From a virus: a DNA stretch of 55,890 nt. Below the pieces are notes generated by a model. It had not been told where the DNA came from, made no database searches, and saw only the letters and a program-made list of their open reading frames with translations. The translations under genes and the position numbers were made by a program. The stretch's first letter is position 1; the number at the start of each line of letters is the position of its first letter. Where the stretch lies: IMG/VR virus record IMGVR_UViG_3300009507_000022, positions 1 to 55,890 of that record, one strand, 5' to 3'. Positions 44,901 to 50,924 of this stretch are shown piece by piece.

Positions 44901-44907
44901 TTATAGA

Positions 44908-44978
44908 GCGGAGAGGTGGCTCTGCCCCACCATCTTTGTACTGGACGTACAACGAGTTTCTCTTAACTCCTCCCCCGC
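44908..44978 (-). ncRNA. tRNA-like cloverleaf unit C (non-canonical)
   Basis: A 71-nt minus-strand unit folding exactly as a tRNA: acceptor GCGGGGG/TCTCCGC (7 bp, two G-U), 2-nt joint, D-stem GAGT/ACTC, 1 nt, anticodon-like stem TTGTA/TACAA with loop CGTCCAG, 4-nt variable region, T-stem GGTGG/CCACC with loop GGCAGAG, then T at the discriminator position. It lacks G18-G19, U33 and the TTC of the T-loop. All four stems show compensatory changes relative to unit A. The glycine identity bases (GCGG/CCGC, T73 and C35-C36 of a TCC triplet) are kept. It is read from the promoter at 45156. Not a standard tRNA; a non-ribosomal glycyl-RNA or a decoy is a hypothesis. Confidence 0.75.
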
Positions 44979-44984
44979 ATTGTT

Positions 44985-45070
44985 GGGTAGTAATAACCGG
45001 TAGCCCATACTTTAGGCAAGGCCTTTAGCAATTGATGTAGCGGTTTTATCCACACCTTTAATTACTACCC
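44985..45070 (-). ncRNA. Structured RNA unit B between the cloverleaf units
   Basis: An 86-nt minus-strand segment closed by a perfect 10-bp stem GGGTAGTAAT/ATTACTACCC. Inside, GGTGTGG/CTACATC forms a 7-bp hairpin (two G-U) whose loop carries AACCG, able to pair with CGGTT next to the closing stem, giving a pseudoknot; AGGC/GCCT can form a small third hairpin. It is separated from unit A by 4 nt and from unit C by 6 nt. No T-arm can be drawn, so it is not a tRNA. Function unknown. Confidence 0.65.
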
Positions 45071-45074
45071 TTGA

Positions 45075-45145
45075 GCGGAAGGTTGGAACTGCCCCAACAC
45101 CTTTTATCTGGATGATAAACGACTTTCTTTTAAGTCTTCTTCCGC
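45075..45145 (-). ncRNA. tRNA-like cloverleaf unit A (non-canonical)
   Basis: A 71-nt minus-strand unit: acceptor GCGGAAG/CTTCCGC, D-stem GACT/AGTC, anticodon-like stem TTTAT/ATAAA with loop CATCCAG, variable AGGT, T-stem GTTGG/CCAAC with loop GGCAGTT, then T. Same length, same stems and nearly the same loops as unit C. The first base is about 5 nt from the predicted transcription start, so the RNA may begin almost exactly at its acceptor stem. Confidence 0.75.
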
Positions 45146-45155
45146 GTTTGTTATA

Positions 45156-45186
45156 CAAATATACAAAATTAATTTTAAATATCAAA
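45156..45186 (-). promoter_or_regulatory. Full-match Bacteroidota-type promoter for the RNA array
   Basis: The minus strand reads TTTG (45186-45183), a 19-nt spacer ending aattttg, then TATATTTG (45163-45156). It drives units A, B, C, tRNA-Gly and probably the two genes beyond. Confidence 0.85.
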
Positions 45187-46156
45187 ATAAAAATTGATAA
45201 TCATCTATATTTGTTGAAATTTGTAATCTAATCCAATCAGAGTTGTAATCACCAGGTATGGTACAATTGGCTCGAAACTCAATATTAGATGGTAAATCAA
45301 TTGTAGTATTACTTCTAATGTGTACCCAATTACAATGGCCATCATAAATTTCATAACCATGTTGAACCAACATATCCATTAATTGTCGTTTGGTTTGAGT
45401 TACACCATCGATATATTTATACACACTCTCTTTATTATTAATTAAAGTTTGTATCCATTTAACACCAAGTCCACTAATCTCGTACATATCTTTATACACC
45501 ATTAGGTTCTCAATGTTTTTATTTTGTGAAATAATTACACCAACCCTAACTCCAGCAGACCCCCATGCTTTTGACATAGAACGAATAACAAATAAGTTGG
45601 GGAATCTTTCAGTTAATTGAACTACACTTTCAGTTTTACTAAATTCAATATATGCCTCATCAACTAAAGTAGGTACACCACAATGTAAAATCTTTAGTAG
45701 GTCACCACGAGAAATGGTATCACCAATTGGTGATGATGGATTTGATAATACAACAACACTATTTTTCTCTATGTTGTGGATTGTATTCTTAACATCAAAC
45801 TTACCAAGCTGATATGGTACACTAATAACACTCATACCCATCATATTAGCATATACATTATACATACCAAAACATGGGTCTGAAAGTATAACCTCTTTAT
45901 CAGAGTGGAGTTCAAAGAAATATTTAATACATCTATCACTACCTGCACCAATCATTAAATCAGTTCCACTTGGTATATTATAAAACTCCTTTAGTTGTGG
46001 TCTAACCTCCTCAACATTTGGATAATACCTAACATCAGTATCTCGCAGTGAATCAATAAACGACTGCCATATATTATTCTCCCACATATCGTTACGCTCG
46101 GCTGAGTGTAGTCGGAGTTTATCGTGTGGTATGATTGGGTTATTCTTTCGTTTCAT
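45182..46156 (-). CDS. PLP-dependent aminotransferase, HisC-like
   Basis: A 324-aa protein of the fold-type I aminotransferase class, close to histidinol-phosphate aminotransferase (and CobD) in layout. Key points: LMIGAGSDRCIKYFFELHSD near 75, VVVLSNPSSPIGDTISRG near 150, TLVDEAYIEFSK near 180 (Asp and Tyr that hold PLP), and RSMSKAWGSAGVRVGVIIS near 207 with the Schiff-base lysine. Histidine synthesis genes are otherwise absent, so it probably acts on another amino-phosphate or keto substrate. It overlaps the PhyH-like gene by 17 nt, suggesting a shared pathway, and lies between tRNA genes, a common place for acquired genes. Confidence 0.87.
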   Translation of the reverse strand: MKRKNNPIIPHDKLRLHSAERNDMWENNIWQSFIDSLRDTDVRYYPNVEEVRPQLKEFYNIPSGTDLMIGAGSDRCIKYFFELHSDKEVILSDPCFGMYNVYANMMGMSVISVPYQLGKFDVKNTIHNIEKNSVVVLSNPSSPIGDTISRGDLLKILHCGVPTLVDEAYIEFSKTESVVQLTERFPNLFVIRSMSKAWGSAGVRVGVIISQNKNIENLMVYKDMYEISGLGVKWIQTLINNKESVYKYIDGVTQTKRQLMDMLVQHGYEIYDGHCNWVHIRSNTTIDLPSNIEFRANCTIPGDYNSDWIRLQISTNIDDYQFLF

Positions 46157-46961
46157 CTTTTTTAAAATCTTTATATGGGTTTGTGGATTCTAATTTATTG
46201 ATGATTTTCTTCATCTCACTAATAACAAACTCCCTACGATGTGTAGTAGCACGTTCAAAAACATCTTGGTCTTTTTCTTTTGTATTCAATCTAACTTGTA
46301 ATACAATCCCTTTACGATGGTGACTTGTATAGTTAGCGGATGACCCATGCACCATCAGATGATTGAAAAATAAAATATCACCAGCCTTCATAGTTACTGT
46401 CTTAATACCATAGGTATCATTTAGATACTGAAGTGTTTTTGTAGTTAATCTTCGTTTGTGTCCAAGGTTATCTCCAATGATATCTTGATGTTCTAACAAT
46501 CCAAACTTATCAGAGCCAGGAATAATCTTTAAACACCCATTATCAATTGTATGGTCATCCAATGCAATGTAAATTTGCATAAAGTTTTCGTGGTCATCGA
46601 CTGTATAGCCAGGAGCATATGTATCGATATTAGACATCTCTTGATGCCACTCAACGGCACTACCAAAGAACGCTCCCTTATTATTTACAATGAGATGGTT
46701 AAAGGTGTAGTTATCACTCCTAAATAAAGTAGTACAAAAGTTTTGTATATACTCGTTTTTAGGAACTAAACTAAACACCTTATCATCCACCAAGTTCCCG
46801 TAGCCCCAAGGAACATCACTATATGGAATGTACAATTTAGGTTCAATAGTTGAGAGTTGTAATTTAAGGGCACGGATAAAATCCTCACCAAGAATTCCTT
46901 CTGCGAAGTAGTACCCATCTTCTCTATATTTCTCTATAACATTTTCCATATCATAAAACAT
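46140..46961 (-). CDS. PhyH-like Fe(II)/2-oxoglutarate dioxygenase
   Basis: About 273 aa from the ATG at 46961 (MFYDMENVIEKYREDGYYFA); a longer TTG-started frame would enter tRNA-Thr and is rejected. The N-terminus YREDGYYFAEGILGEDFIRA is typical of phytanoyl-CoA dioxygenase-like enzymes. Metal site: EWHQEMSNIDTYAPGYT near 125 (His, with Glu where most members have Asp two residues on) and MVHGSSANYTSHHRKGIV near 225 (distal His and the 2-oxoglutarate Arg). Substrate unknown. It is coupled to the HisC-like gene, so a hydroxylated amino-phosphonate or sugar product is possible. Confidence 0.83.
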   Translation of the reverse strand: MFYDMENVIEKYREDGYYFAEGILGEDFIRALKLQLSTIEPKLYIPYSDVPWGYGNLVDDKVFSLVPKNEYIQNFCTTLFRSDNYTFNHLIVNNKGAFFGSAVEWHQEMSNIDTYAPGYTVDDHENFMQIYIALDDHTIDNGCLKIIPGSDKFGLLEHQDIIGDNLGHKRRLTTKTLQYLNDTYGIKTVTMKAGDILFFNHLMVHGSSANYTSHHRKGIVLQVRLNTKEKDQDVFERATTHRREFVISEMKKIINKLESTNPYKDFKKDETKE

Positions 46962-46973
46962 CTGACTGCGTTG

Positions 46974-47047
46974 AGCCTCCAGTTGGATTCGAACCAACGA
47001 CCCCGAGATTACAAATCACGTGCTCTGGCCAGCTGAGCTATGGAGGC
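46974..47047 (-). tRNA. tRNA-Thr (anticodon TGT)
   Basis: Minus-strand cloverleaf: acceptor GCCTCCA/TGGAGGC, D-stem GCTC/GAGC, anticodon loop TTTGTAA, T-loop TTCGAAT. One T-T mismatch in the anticodon stem. Discriminator T, no encoded CCA. Confidence 0.93.
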
Positions 47048-47054
47048 TTTTAGA

Positions 47055-47172
47055 CCCAATCACCTCACTATCTGCAGGTGCAAGAGAATGTCGAGCTAAT
47101 TGCATATACATTCTAATTGAGTCATCGGTAGTTGATTGGGGTTCTACTACCAAAACCCATAGGCTAGACTCA
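47055..47172 (-). ncRNA. Candidate structured RNA between tRNA-Thr and tRNA-Ser
   Basis: In this tRNA-flanked gap five complementary pairs occur (plus-strand coordinates): cccaatca 47055-47062 with tgattggg 47133-47140; cacct 47061 with aggtg 47076; agaatgt 47085-47091 with acattct 47108-47114; tgagtc 47118-47123 with gactca 47167-47172; ggtagt 47127-47132 with actacc 47146-47151. The 8-bp pair uses the loop of the last hairpin, a pseudoknot. A single copy only, so no covariation support. Confidence 0.45.
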
Positions 47173-47201
47173 GCGTCTTTCCTACCTTGACAGGGCAGTT
47201 G

Positions 47202-47286
47202 CGGAGAGTCAGGGATTCGAACCCCGGGTACCTTGCGGTACGCTGGTTTTCAAGACCAGTGCATTCGACCACTCTGCCAACTCTCC
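47202..47286 (-). tRNA. tRNA-Ser (anticodon TGA)
   Basis: Minus-strand class II tRNA: acceptor GGAGAGT/ACTCTCC, anticodon loop CTTGAAA in stem CTGGT/ACCAG, long variable arm GTACCGCAAGGTAC, T-loop TTCGAAT, discriminator G. Confidence 0.96.
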
Positions 47287-47292
47287 GTACGG

Positions 47293-47553
47293 TTATCCTT
47301 TCAACAATTGCTTACTATCCAACTCATCAAACCCACCATACTCTTCACCGAAGTTATCACGAAGGGTTGATAATTTATCAGTAGCATTGGTCAGTTGGTC
47401 TACCAATGTATCAAGTTCTTCAGTATGTTGGGGGTGTTCTCCAATAGCAACTGGTGATTCGAAGTAAATAGAAATTCTGGCTCTTGCGTCCATAATCTCT
47501 GCCGTGTATTTTGCTTCCAATGCTTGGAATAATCTACGAGAAATCTTACTCAT
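47293..47553 (-). CDS. Conserved small phage protein
   Basis: An 86-aa protein starting [20 protein letters not shown], with [20 protein letters not shown] and [20 protein letters not shown]. The phrase npvGIGEHpqh is one I remember from a small helical protein present in many marine T4-like phages, with unknown function. It lies between tRNA-Ser and tRNA-Glu. Confidence 0.8.
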   Translation of the reverse strand: MSKISRRLFQALEAKYTAEIMDARARISIYFESPVAIGEHPQHTEELDTLVDQLTNATDKLSTLRDNFGEEYGGFDELDSKQLLKG

Positions 47554-47574
47554 AACTTTTGTTTTTAATTCTAA

Positions 47575-47584
47575 TATAAATATG
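47575..47584 (-). promoter_or_regulatory. CATATTTATA motif, candidate late promoter
   Basis: The minus strand reads CATATTTATA, third exact copy, 21 nt before the ATG at 47553. It is followed by a TATATTAG box (47578-47571) overlapping it, so the site could also act as a weak TAnnTTTG-class promoter. Confidence 0.4.
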
Positions 47585-47607
47585 TTTCACAACATTAATA
47601 AACATAG

Positions 47608-47679
47608 TAGCCCGTAGGGGAATCGAACCCCTCTTTCATCCGTGAAAGGGATGCGTCCTAACCGATAGACCAACGGGCC
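47608..47679 (-). tRNA. tRNA-Glu (anticodon TTC)
   Basis: Minus-strand cloverleaf: acceptor GGCCCGT/ACGGGCT (terminal G-U), D-stem GGTC/GGAC, anticodon loop CTTTCAC in stem CATCC/GGATG, T-loop TTCGATT, discriminator A. Confidence 0.95.
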
Positions 47680-47686
47680 ATTTGCG

Positions 47687-47759
<73 letters not shown>

Positions 47760-47849
47760 AACTGGTTGTTTTAGGACAACCATAACCTGCCTACTTTAGC
47801 TCCACCCGATTTTTTACAAGAATGGGAAACTTGAGGTACACGCCTGGGG

Positions 47850-47932
47850 TGGGGGTAGCTGGACTCGAACCAACGAACTCTATACGAGGAGGGAGTTACA
47901 GTCCCTTGCAATTGCCGCTATGCGATACCCCC
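47850..47932 (-). tRNA. tRNA-Tyr (anticodon GTA)
   Basis: Minus-strand class II tRNA: acceptor GGGGGTA/TACCCCC, anticodon loop CTGTAAC in stem AGGGA/TCCCT, extra arm, T-loop TTCGAGT, discriminator A. The 90 nt between it and tRNA-Pro hold a 6-bp hairpin (ggttgt/acaacc) and no gene. Confidence 0.95.
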
Positions 47933-47942
47933 AATTTATTTG

Positions 47943-48014
47943 TACCCCCTCAAGGATTCGAACCTCGATTCGCTGAACCAAAATCAGATGTCCTGCCAAT
48001 TAGACGAAAGGGGT
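47943..48014 (-). tRNA. tRNA-Gln (anticodon TTG)
   Basis: Minus-strand cloverleaf: acceptor ACCCCTT/AGGGGGT, anticodon loop TTTTGGT, T-stem CGAGG/CCTTG with loop TTCGAAT, discriminator A. Confidence 0.95.
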
Positions 48015-48020
48015 AAATGG

Positions 48021-48094
48021 TACACCCAACAGGAGTCGAACCTGTAACCTACGCATTAGAAGTGCGTTGCTCTATCCAATTGAGCTATGGGTGC
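48021..48094 (-). tRNA. tRNA-Arg (anticodon TCT)
   Basis: Minus-strand cloverleaf: acceptor GCACCCA/TGGGTGT, anticodon loop CTTCTAA in stem ACGCA/TGCGT, T-loop TTCGACT, discriminator A. It decodes AGA, a frequent codon in AT-rich phages. Confidence 0.96.
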
Positions 48095-48118
48095 TCGTTA
48101 ATAAGTTAAAGAACTTTG

Positions 48119-48204
48119 TACCAAAGGTGGGAATCGAACCCACACGGACATTACTGTCCAAGGGATTTTAAGTCCCTCGTGTCTACCTATTCCACCACTT
48201 CGGC
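48119..48204 (-). tRNA. tRNA-Leu (anticodon TAA)
   Basis: Minus-strand class II tRNA: acceptor GCCGAAG/CTTTGGT, anticodon loop CTTAAAA in stem AGGGA/TCCCT, variable arm GGACAGTAATGTCC, T-loop TTCGATT, discriminator A. First tRNA of the main cluster. Confidence 0.95.
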
Positions 48205-48217
48205 GTTTTTGGTGATA

Positions 48218-48249
48218 CAAGTATACGAAATAAAATTCACACCACCAAA
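48218..48249 (-). promoter_or_regulatory. Bacteroidota-type promoter for the tRNA cluster
   Basis: The minus strand reads TTTG (48249-48246), a 20-nt spacer ending ttatttcg, then TATACTTG (48225-48218), one base off. Predicted start about 9 nt before tRNA-Leu. Confidence 0.7.
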
Positions 48250-48567
48250 TCAGTATTTAGATATTTGTTCTTTTACTTTCTGAATTAATTCGTTGTCGGT
48301 CAGGTATGGAATCAACTCCTCCAACAACGACTTCATAAAATCTTTTGATTTCTTCTTTGAGATTTGTTGATTGGTATGTTCCACTTGATATAAGTGATAT
48401 GCAATTTCATCAACCGATTTCAACTTGTTGTAGTATTTGCTCAATCTCTGGTCTATCTTACGACTACGACCAATATCAGTAATAGTTGGAAACGCTTTGT
48501 GTAGTTCATCAATACGACCCTTGAGGTATTGAATCTCTAATAGTTTGTGTAGTTCTTTTTCGTTCAT
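48250..48567 (-). CDS. Unknown helical protein
   Basis: A 105-aa protein starting MNEKELHKLLEIQYLKGRID. Charged helices throughout (RKIDQRLSKYYNKLKSVDEI, TDNELIQKVKEQISKY), no catalytic motif or membrane segment. It shares ATGA with the three-domain enzyme upstream, so it is translated with it. Confidence 0.65.
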   Translation of the reverse strand: MNEKELHKLLEIQYLKGRIDELHKAFPTITDIGRSRKIDQRLSKYYNKLKSVDEIAYHLYQVEHTNQQISKKKSKDFMKSLLEELIPYLTDNELIQKVKEQISKY

Positions 48568-50390
48568 AACAATTCTTTTGATAGTTCAAAATAATGAGAA
48601 CACTTATCATTATCGTGTAGTGGTATTAGACTAAACAACAATGATGCGGTTATCAATTTAATATTAGTTAACTCTTCCATACTAAACTTACTTTCAAAAT
48701 ATTTTTTGATTCTTTGTCTGTATGATTCAACCACATACTTGTCTGATAAGATTTCATCATATCCACAAAGTGATTGATATATTTTTGCGTAATCGTAATA
48801 GGGGTCACCATAAATTCCAAACTCACTATACTTAACATCAATGAATTTGATATTACTTGTTGAAGTAAAGATGATATTTGTAAATACACAATCTCCGTGA
48901 TATGTAGATAATTCAAATCCATGCTTCAAATATAAGTCTAATCCATTTCGTATTTTAGAATAAACAACATCGGCATTATCAAATTTTGAATAATCATATT
49001 GTTTGTACCTATTATCTATTTTTTGTTGATAGTCAATATACGAATTATTTTTTGAATGCACAACTTTATTAGAGTGTAATCGGTCAATAGATTCCAATAA
49101 TAAGTCAATATGCCGTTCAGTCAATATGTTGTTAATAAACAATTCACTAAATGTAGTACCTTCAATCTTTTCCATCTCAAGATAGCCCTCACCATACGAT
49201 ATTAATTTAGGAAACAAATCCGATAACGAGGTCTCGTGGATGTCGCTGTAATATTTAGATTCACCTGATAGTTTAGAATCTTGTGAGTATTTTATAACGG
49301 AATTTTCCGATACTACTATCTTATTAAAACTTCGTGGCTTGATATCATCTAAATAAAATCCAAGTTGTTTTGATAAATCCATTTTAGGATTTATGCATAG
49401 GTCATCTATATAATGGTGCGCATATGGTTTACCAAATACTAACTCATCGTATGGAATGTTAAACTTATCCAACGTGTCCATAGTAATCTTACCAATGTCT
49501 GCGACCACACCACCCACATTACCATTATGGGTTCTCATCCTACGAGCGGTATATACTATGATATGATGGCCAGCTTCTTTTAACTTTCTTAAATAAGTAA
49601 TGGTATCTTGTATTGGCTCTACACTTGTATAGTCACCAGATACTCTTGGGTAGGTAACGAGAGTGTTGTCCAAGTCAAAAACAAATCGTTGAGGTTCTAC
49701 TTTGTAGTTCTTACTAAACTCAACAATATGTTGCGGTGTACCCAGTACATAGAAGTTGGATACACACATACCTCTAAACTCACAACCACCATCAATCATC
49801 GATTTAATTACATCAGAAGTATACACCTCACCTTGAGTGTAATCCATATTGAGTAAGTAACGATGTAATTCTTTTACCGACCAAAAGACATAACAACCAC
49901 TATTTGCATTGTCCGAAATCTTTTCCTTTTCTTTTATTTGGGTGATTACATTATCAGTACCTAACTTGATGTATGAATAGATTGGCTTGGGGTCGGTACT
50001 ATTAAAGTACATAACACCATTATCTACAAGCCGTGCTTTACTTAATACATCTTCATCATAGAATGTATCACCATCCAATACTACCAACTTATCATCTTCT
50101 TTAAAGAAGTGTTCGATGGCAAGCCGAATGGTTTCGGCAGCACCACGGGTGTTGGGTACTGACTTTGTTTTGATGTGTGGATACTTGGACTGAATGATGT
50201 TCCCAAGATTATGTTTATCCAACGATTCATTATAAGTGATGTACAACTCATCATCCTCGGCAAGTTTTAGATTGTCAATAACCCAAAACAAAAGAGGTTT
50301 ACCCAATACCTTTATGAGAGGTTTGGGTGTAGTATAGTTGGCATCGCTAAATCGTTTACCAACCCCACCAAGTGGAATTAGTATTTTCAT
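48564..50390 (-). CDS. Three-domain nucleotidyltransferase - HAD phosphatase - choline-kinase-like protein
   Basis: A 608-aa protein. Residues 1-228 are a nucleotidyltransferase: IPLGGVGKRFSDANYTTPKP (GxGxRF and PKPL) and VVLDGDTFYDEDV, as in RmlA/LicC enzymes. Residues 235-335 are a HAD phosphatase of the capsule-synthesis type: FVFDLDNTLVTYPR (motif I DxDNT at 239-243), IIVYTARRMRTH (motif II), KPYAHHYIDD (motifs III-IV). Residues 365-608 resemble choline-kinase/APH proteins: YLEMEKIEGTTFSELF, STYHGDCVFTNIIFTST (HGDxxxxN catalytic loop) and IKFIDVKYSEFG (second Asp). Together the domains could make and attach an activated alcohol-phosphate to a glycan or lipid. Substrate unknown. Confidence 0.88.
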   Translation of the reverse strand: MKILIPLGGVGKRFSDANYTTPKPLIKVLGKPLLFWVIDNLKLAEDDELYITYNESLDKHNLGNIIQSKYPHIKTKSVPNTRGAAETIRLAIEHFFKEDDKLVVLDGDTFYDEDVLSKARLVDNGVMYFNSTDPKPIYSYIKLGTDNVITQIKEKEKISDNANSGCYVFWSVKELHRYLLNMDYTQGEVYTSDVIKSMIDGGCEFRGMCVSNFYVLGTPQHIVEFSKNYKVEPQRFVFDLDNTLVTYPRVSGDYTSVEPIQDTITYLRKLKEAGHHIIVYTARRMRTHNGNVGGVVADIGKITMDTLDKFNIPYDELVFGKPYAHHYIDDLCINPKMDLSKQLGFYLDDIKPRSFNKIVVSENSVIKYSQDSKLSGESKYYSDIHETSLSDLFPKLISYGEGYLEMEKIEGTTFSELFINNILTERHIDLLLESIDRLHSNKVVHSKNNSYIDYQQKIDNRYKQYDYSKFDNADVVYSKIRNGLDLYLKHGFELSTYHGDCVFTNIIFTSTSNIKFIDVKYSEFGIYGDPYYDYAKIYQSLCGYDEILSDKYVVESYRQRIKKYFESKFSMEELTNIKLITASLLFSLIPLHDNDKCSHYFELSKELL

Positions 50391-50542
50391 TTAGAGACTC
50401 CGTAAATGGATAAGAATGTTTTTAATGGTAATCGTTTACCTTGAGCAAACTTAACAGCAGCATTGTATCGTGACAAGGCCTTACAATAATAAATGGGTTC
50501 TTTTGATTTGTCAATCTTTGAATAAAAGAAATACGACTTCAT
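50387..50542 (-). CDS. Small unknown protein (51 aa)
   Basis: An ATG at 50542 opens a 51-aa frame, MKSYFFYSKIDKSKEPIYYC to LSIYGVSK, ending with ATGA overlap into the three-domain enzyme. The overlap, position directly after the 109-aa gene and absence of other coding in this stretch support it. Aromatic-rich N-terminus, no motif recognised. Confidence 0.65.
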   Translation of the reverse strand: MKSYFFYSKIDKSKEPIYYCKALSRYNAAVKFAQGKRLPLKTFLSIYGVSK

Positions 50543-50543
50543 A

Positions 50544-50873
50544 TTAATTCTTCTTTTTAAGTTGTACCATTATATCAGTTACAAATTCACCAGCATAAAC
50601 TTTAGAACCAACATTCCAAGTTTGGTTCATCGTAGTAGTAAAACCATCATCGTATGTTTTCCAATCGTAGATGGTGAATACTACATTATCTTCAGTTCGT
50701 ACAAACACCCATTCTTTTTGAATCTTACCATCCCCACTTGGTGTGGGGAATGTGGGTTCTCCAAATGCGGCTACTAATTGTTTGTAATTAAATCCAACCA
50801 ATCGGTCTTTCAAAGATGTACCACTCATTAGTTTAAGGGCGTTTTCTTTGTTTGTGATTTTGTTATACTTCAT
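50544..50873 (-). CDS. Unknown protein with beta-rich centre
   Basis: A 109-aa protein starting MKYNKITNKENALKLMSGTS. The centre (EWVFVRTEDNVVFTIYDWKT, TTTMNQTWNVGSKVYAGEFV) is a beta sheet with several Trp and Tyr. It is the first gene of a transcript from a full-match promoter and lies 1 nt before the 51-aa gene. No family recognised. Confidence 0.7.
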   Translation of the reverse strand: MKYNKITNKENALKLMSGTSLKDRLVGFNYKQLVAAFGEPTFPTPSGDGKIQKEWVFVRTEDNVVFTIYDWKTYDDGFTTTMNQTWNVGSKVYAGEFVTDIMVQLKKKN

Positions 50874-50893
50874 ATTTCTTATTTCTTATAATA

Positions 50894-50924
50894 CAAATAT
50901 ACGAAATTATTTTGTATTATCAAA
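50894..50924 (-). promoter_or_regulatory. Full-match Bacteroidota-type promoter
   Basis: The minus strand reads TTTG (50924-50921), a 19-nt spacer ending aatttcg, then TATATTTG (50901-50894). The leader to the ATG at 50873 is about 16 nt. It overlaps the stop codon of the methyltransferase. Confidence 0.85.

Noticed and set aside
44908-44978. Unit C read on the plus strand as tRNA-Ser (loop CTGGACG with U33)
   Set aside because: In that orientation the joints are wrong: no nucleotides between acceptor and first stem, and two between last stem and acceptor. The minus strand gives the correct tRNA topology.
44985-45070. A tmRNA (the frame inside unit B ends GVDKTATSIAKGLA then stop)
   Set aside because: No tRNA-like domain with TTCGA-type T-loop encloses it, and the tag does not end like Bacteroidota tags. 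The open frame is most likely chance.
46962-46997. N-terminal extension of the PhyH-like protein from a TTG at 46997
   Set aside because: The extension lies inside tRNA-Thr. The ATG at 46961 gives the usual family start.
47048-47201. A protein frame open through the gap from tRNA-Ser to tRNA-Thr
   Set aside because: No ATG start in a suitable place, and the frame runs into both tRNAs. The region is better explained as RNA, though not proven.
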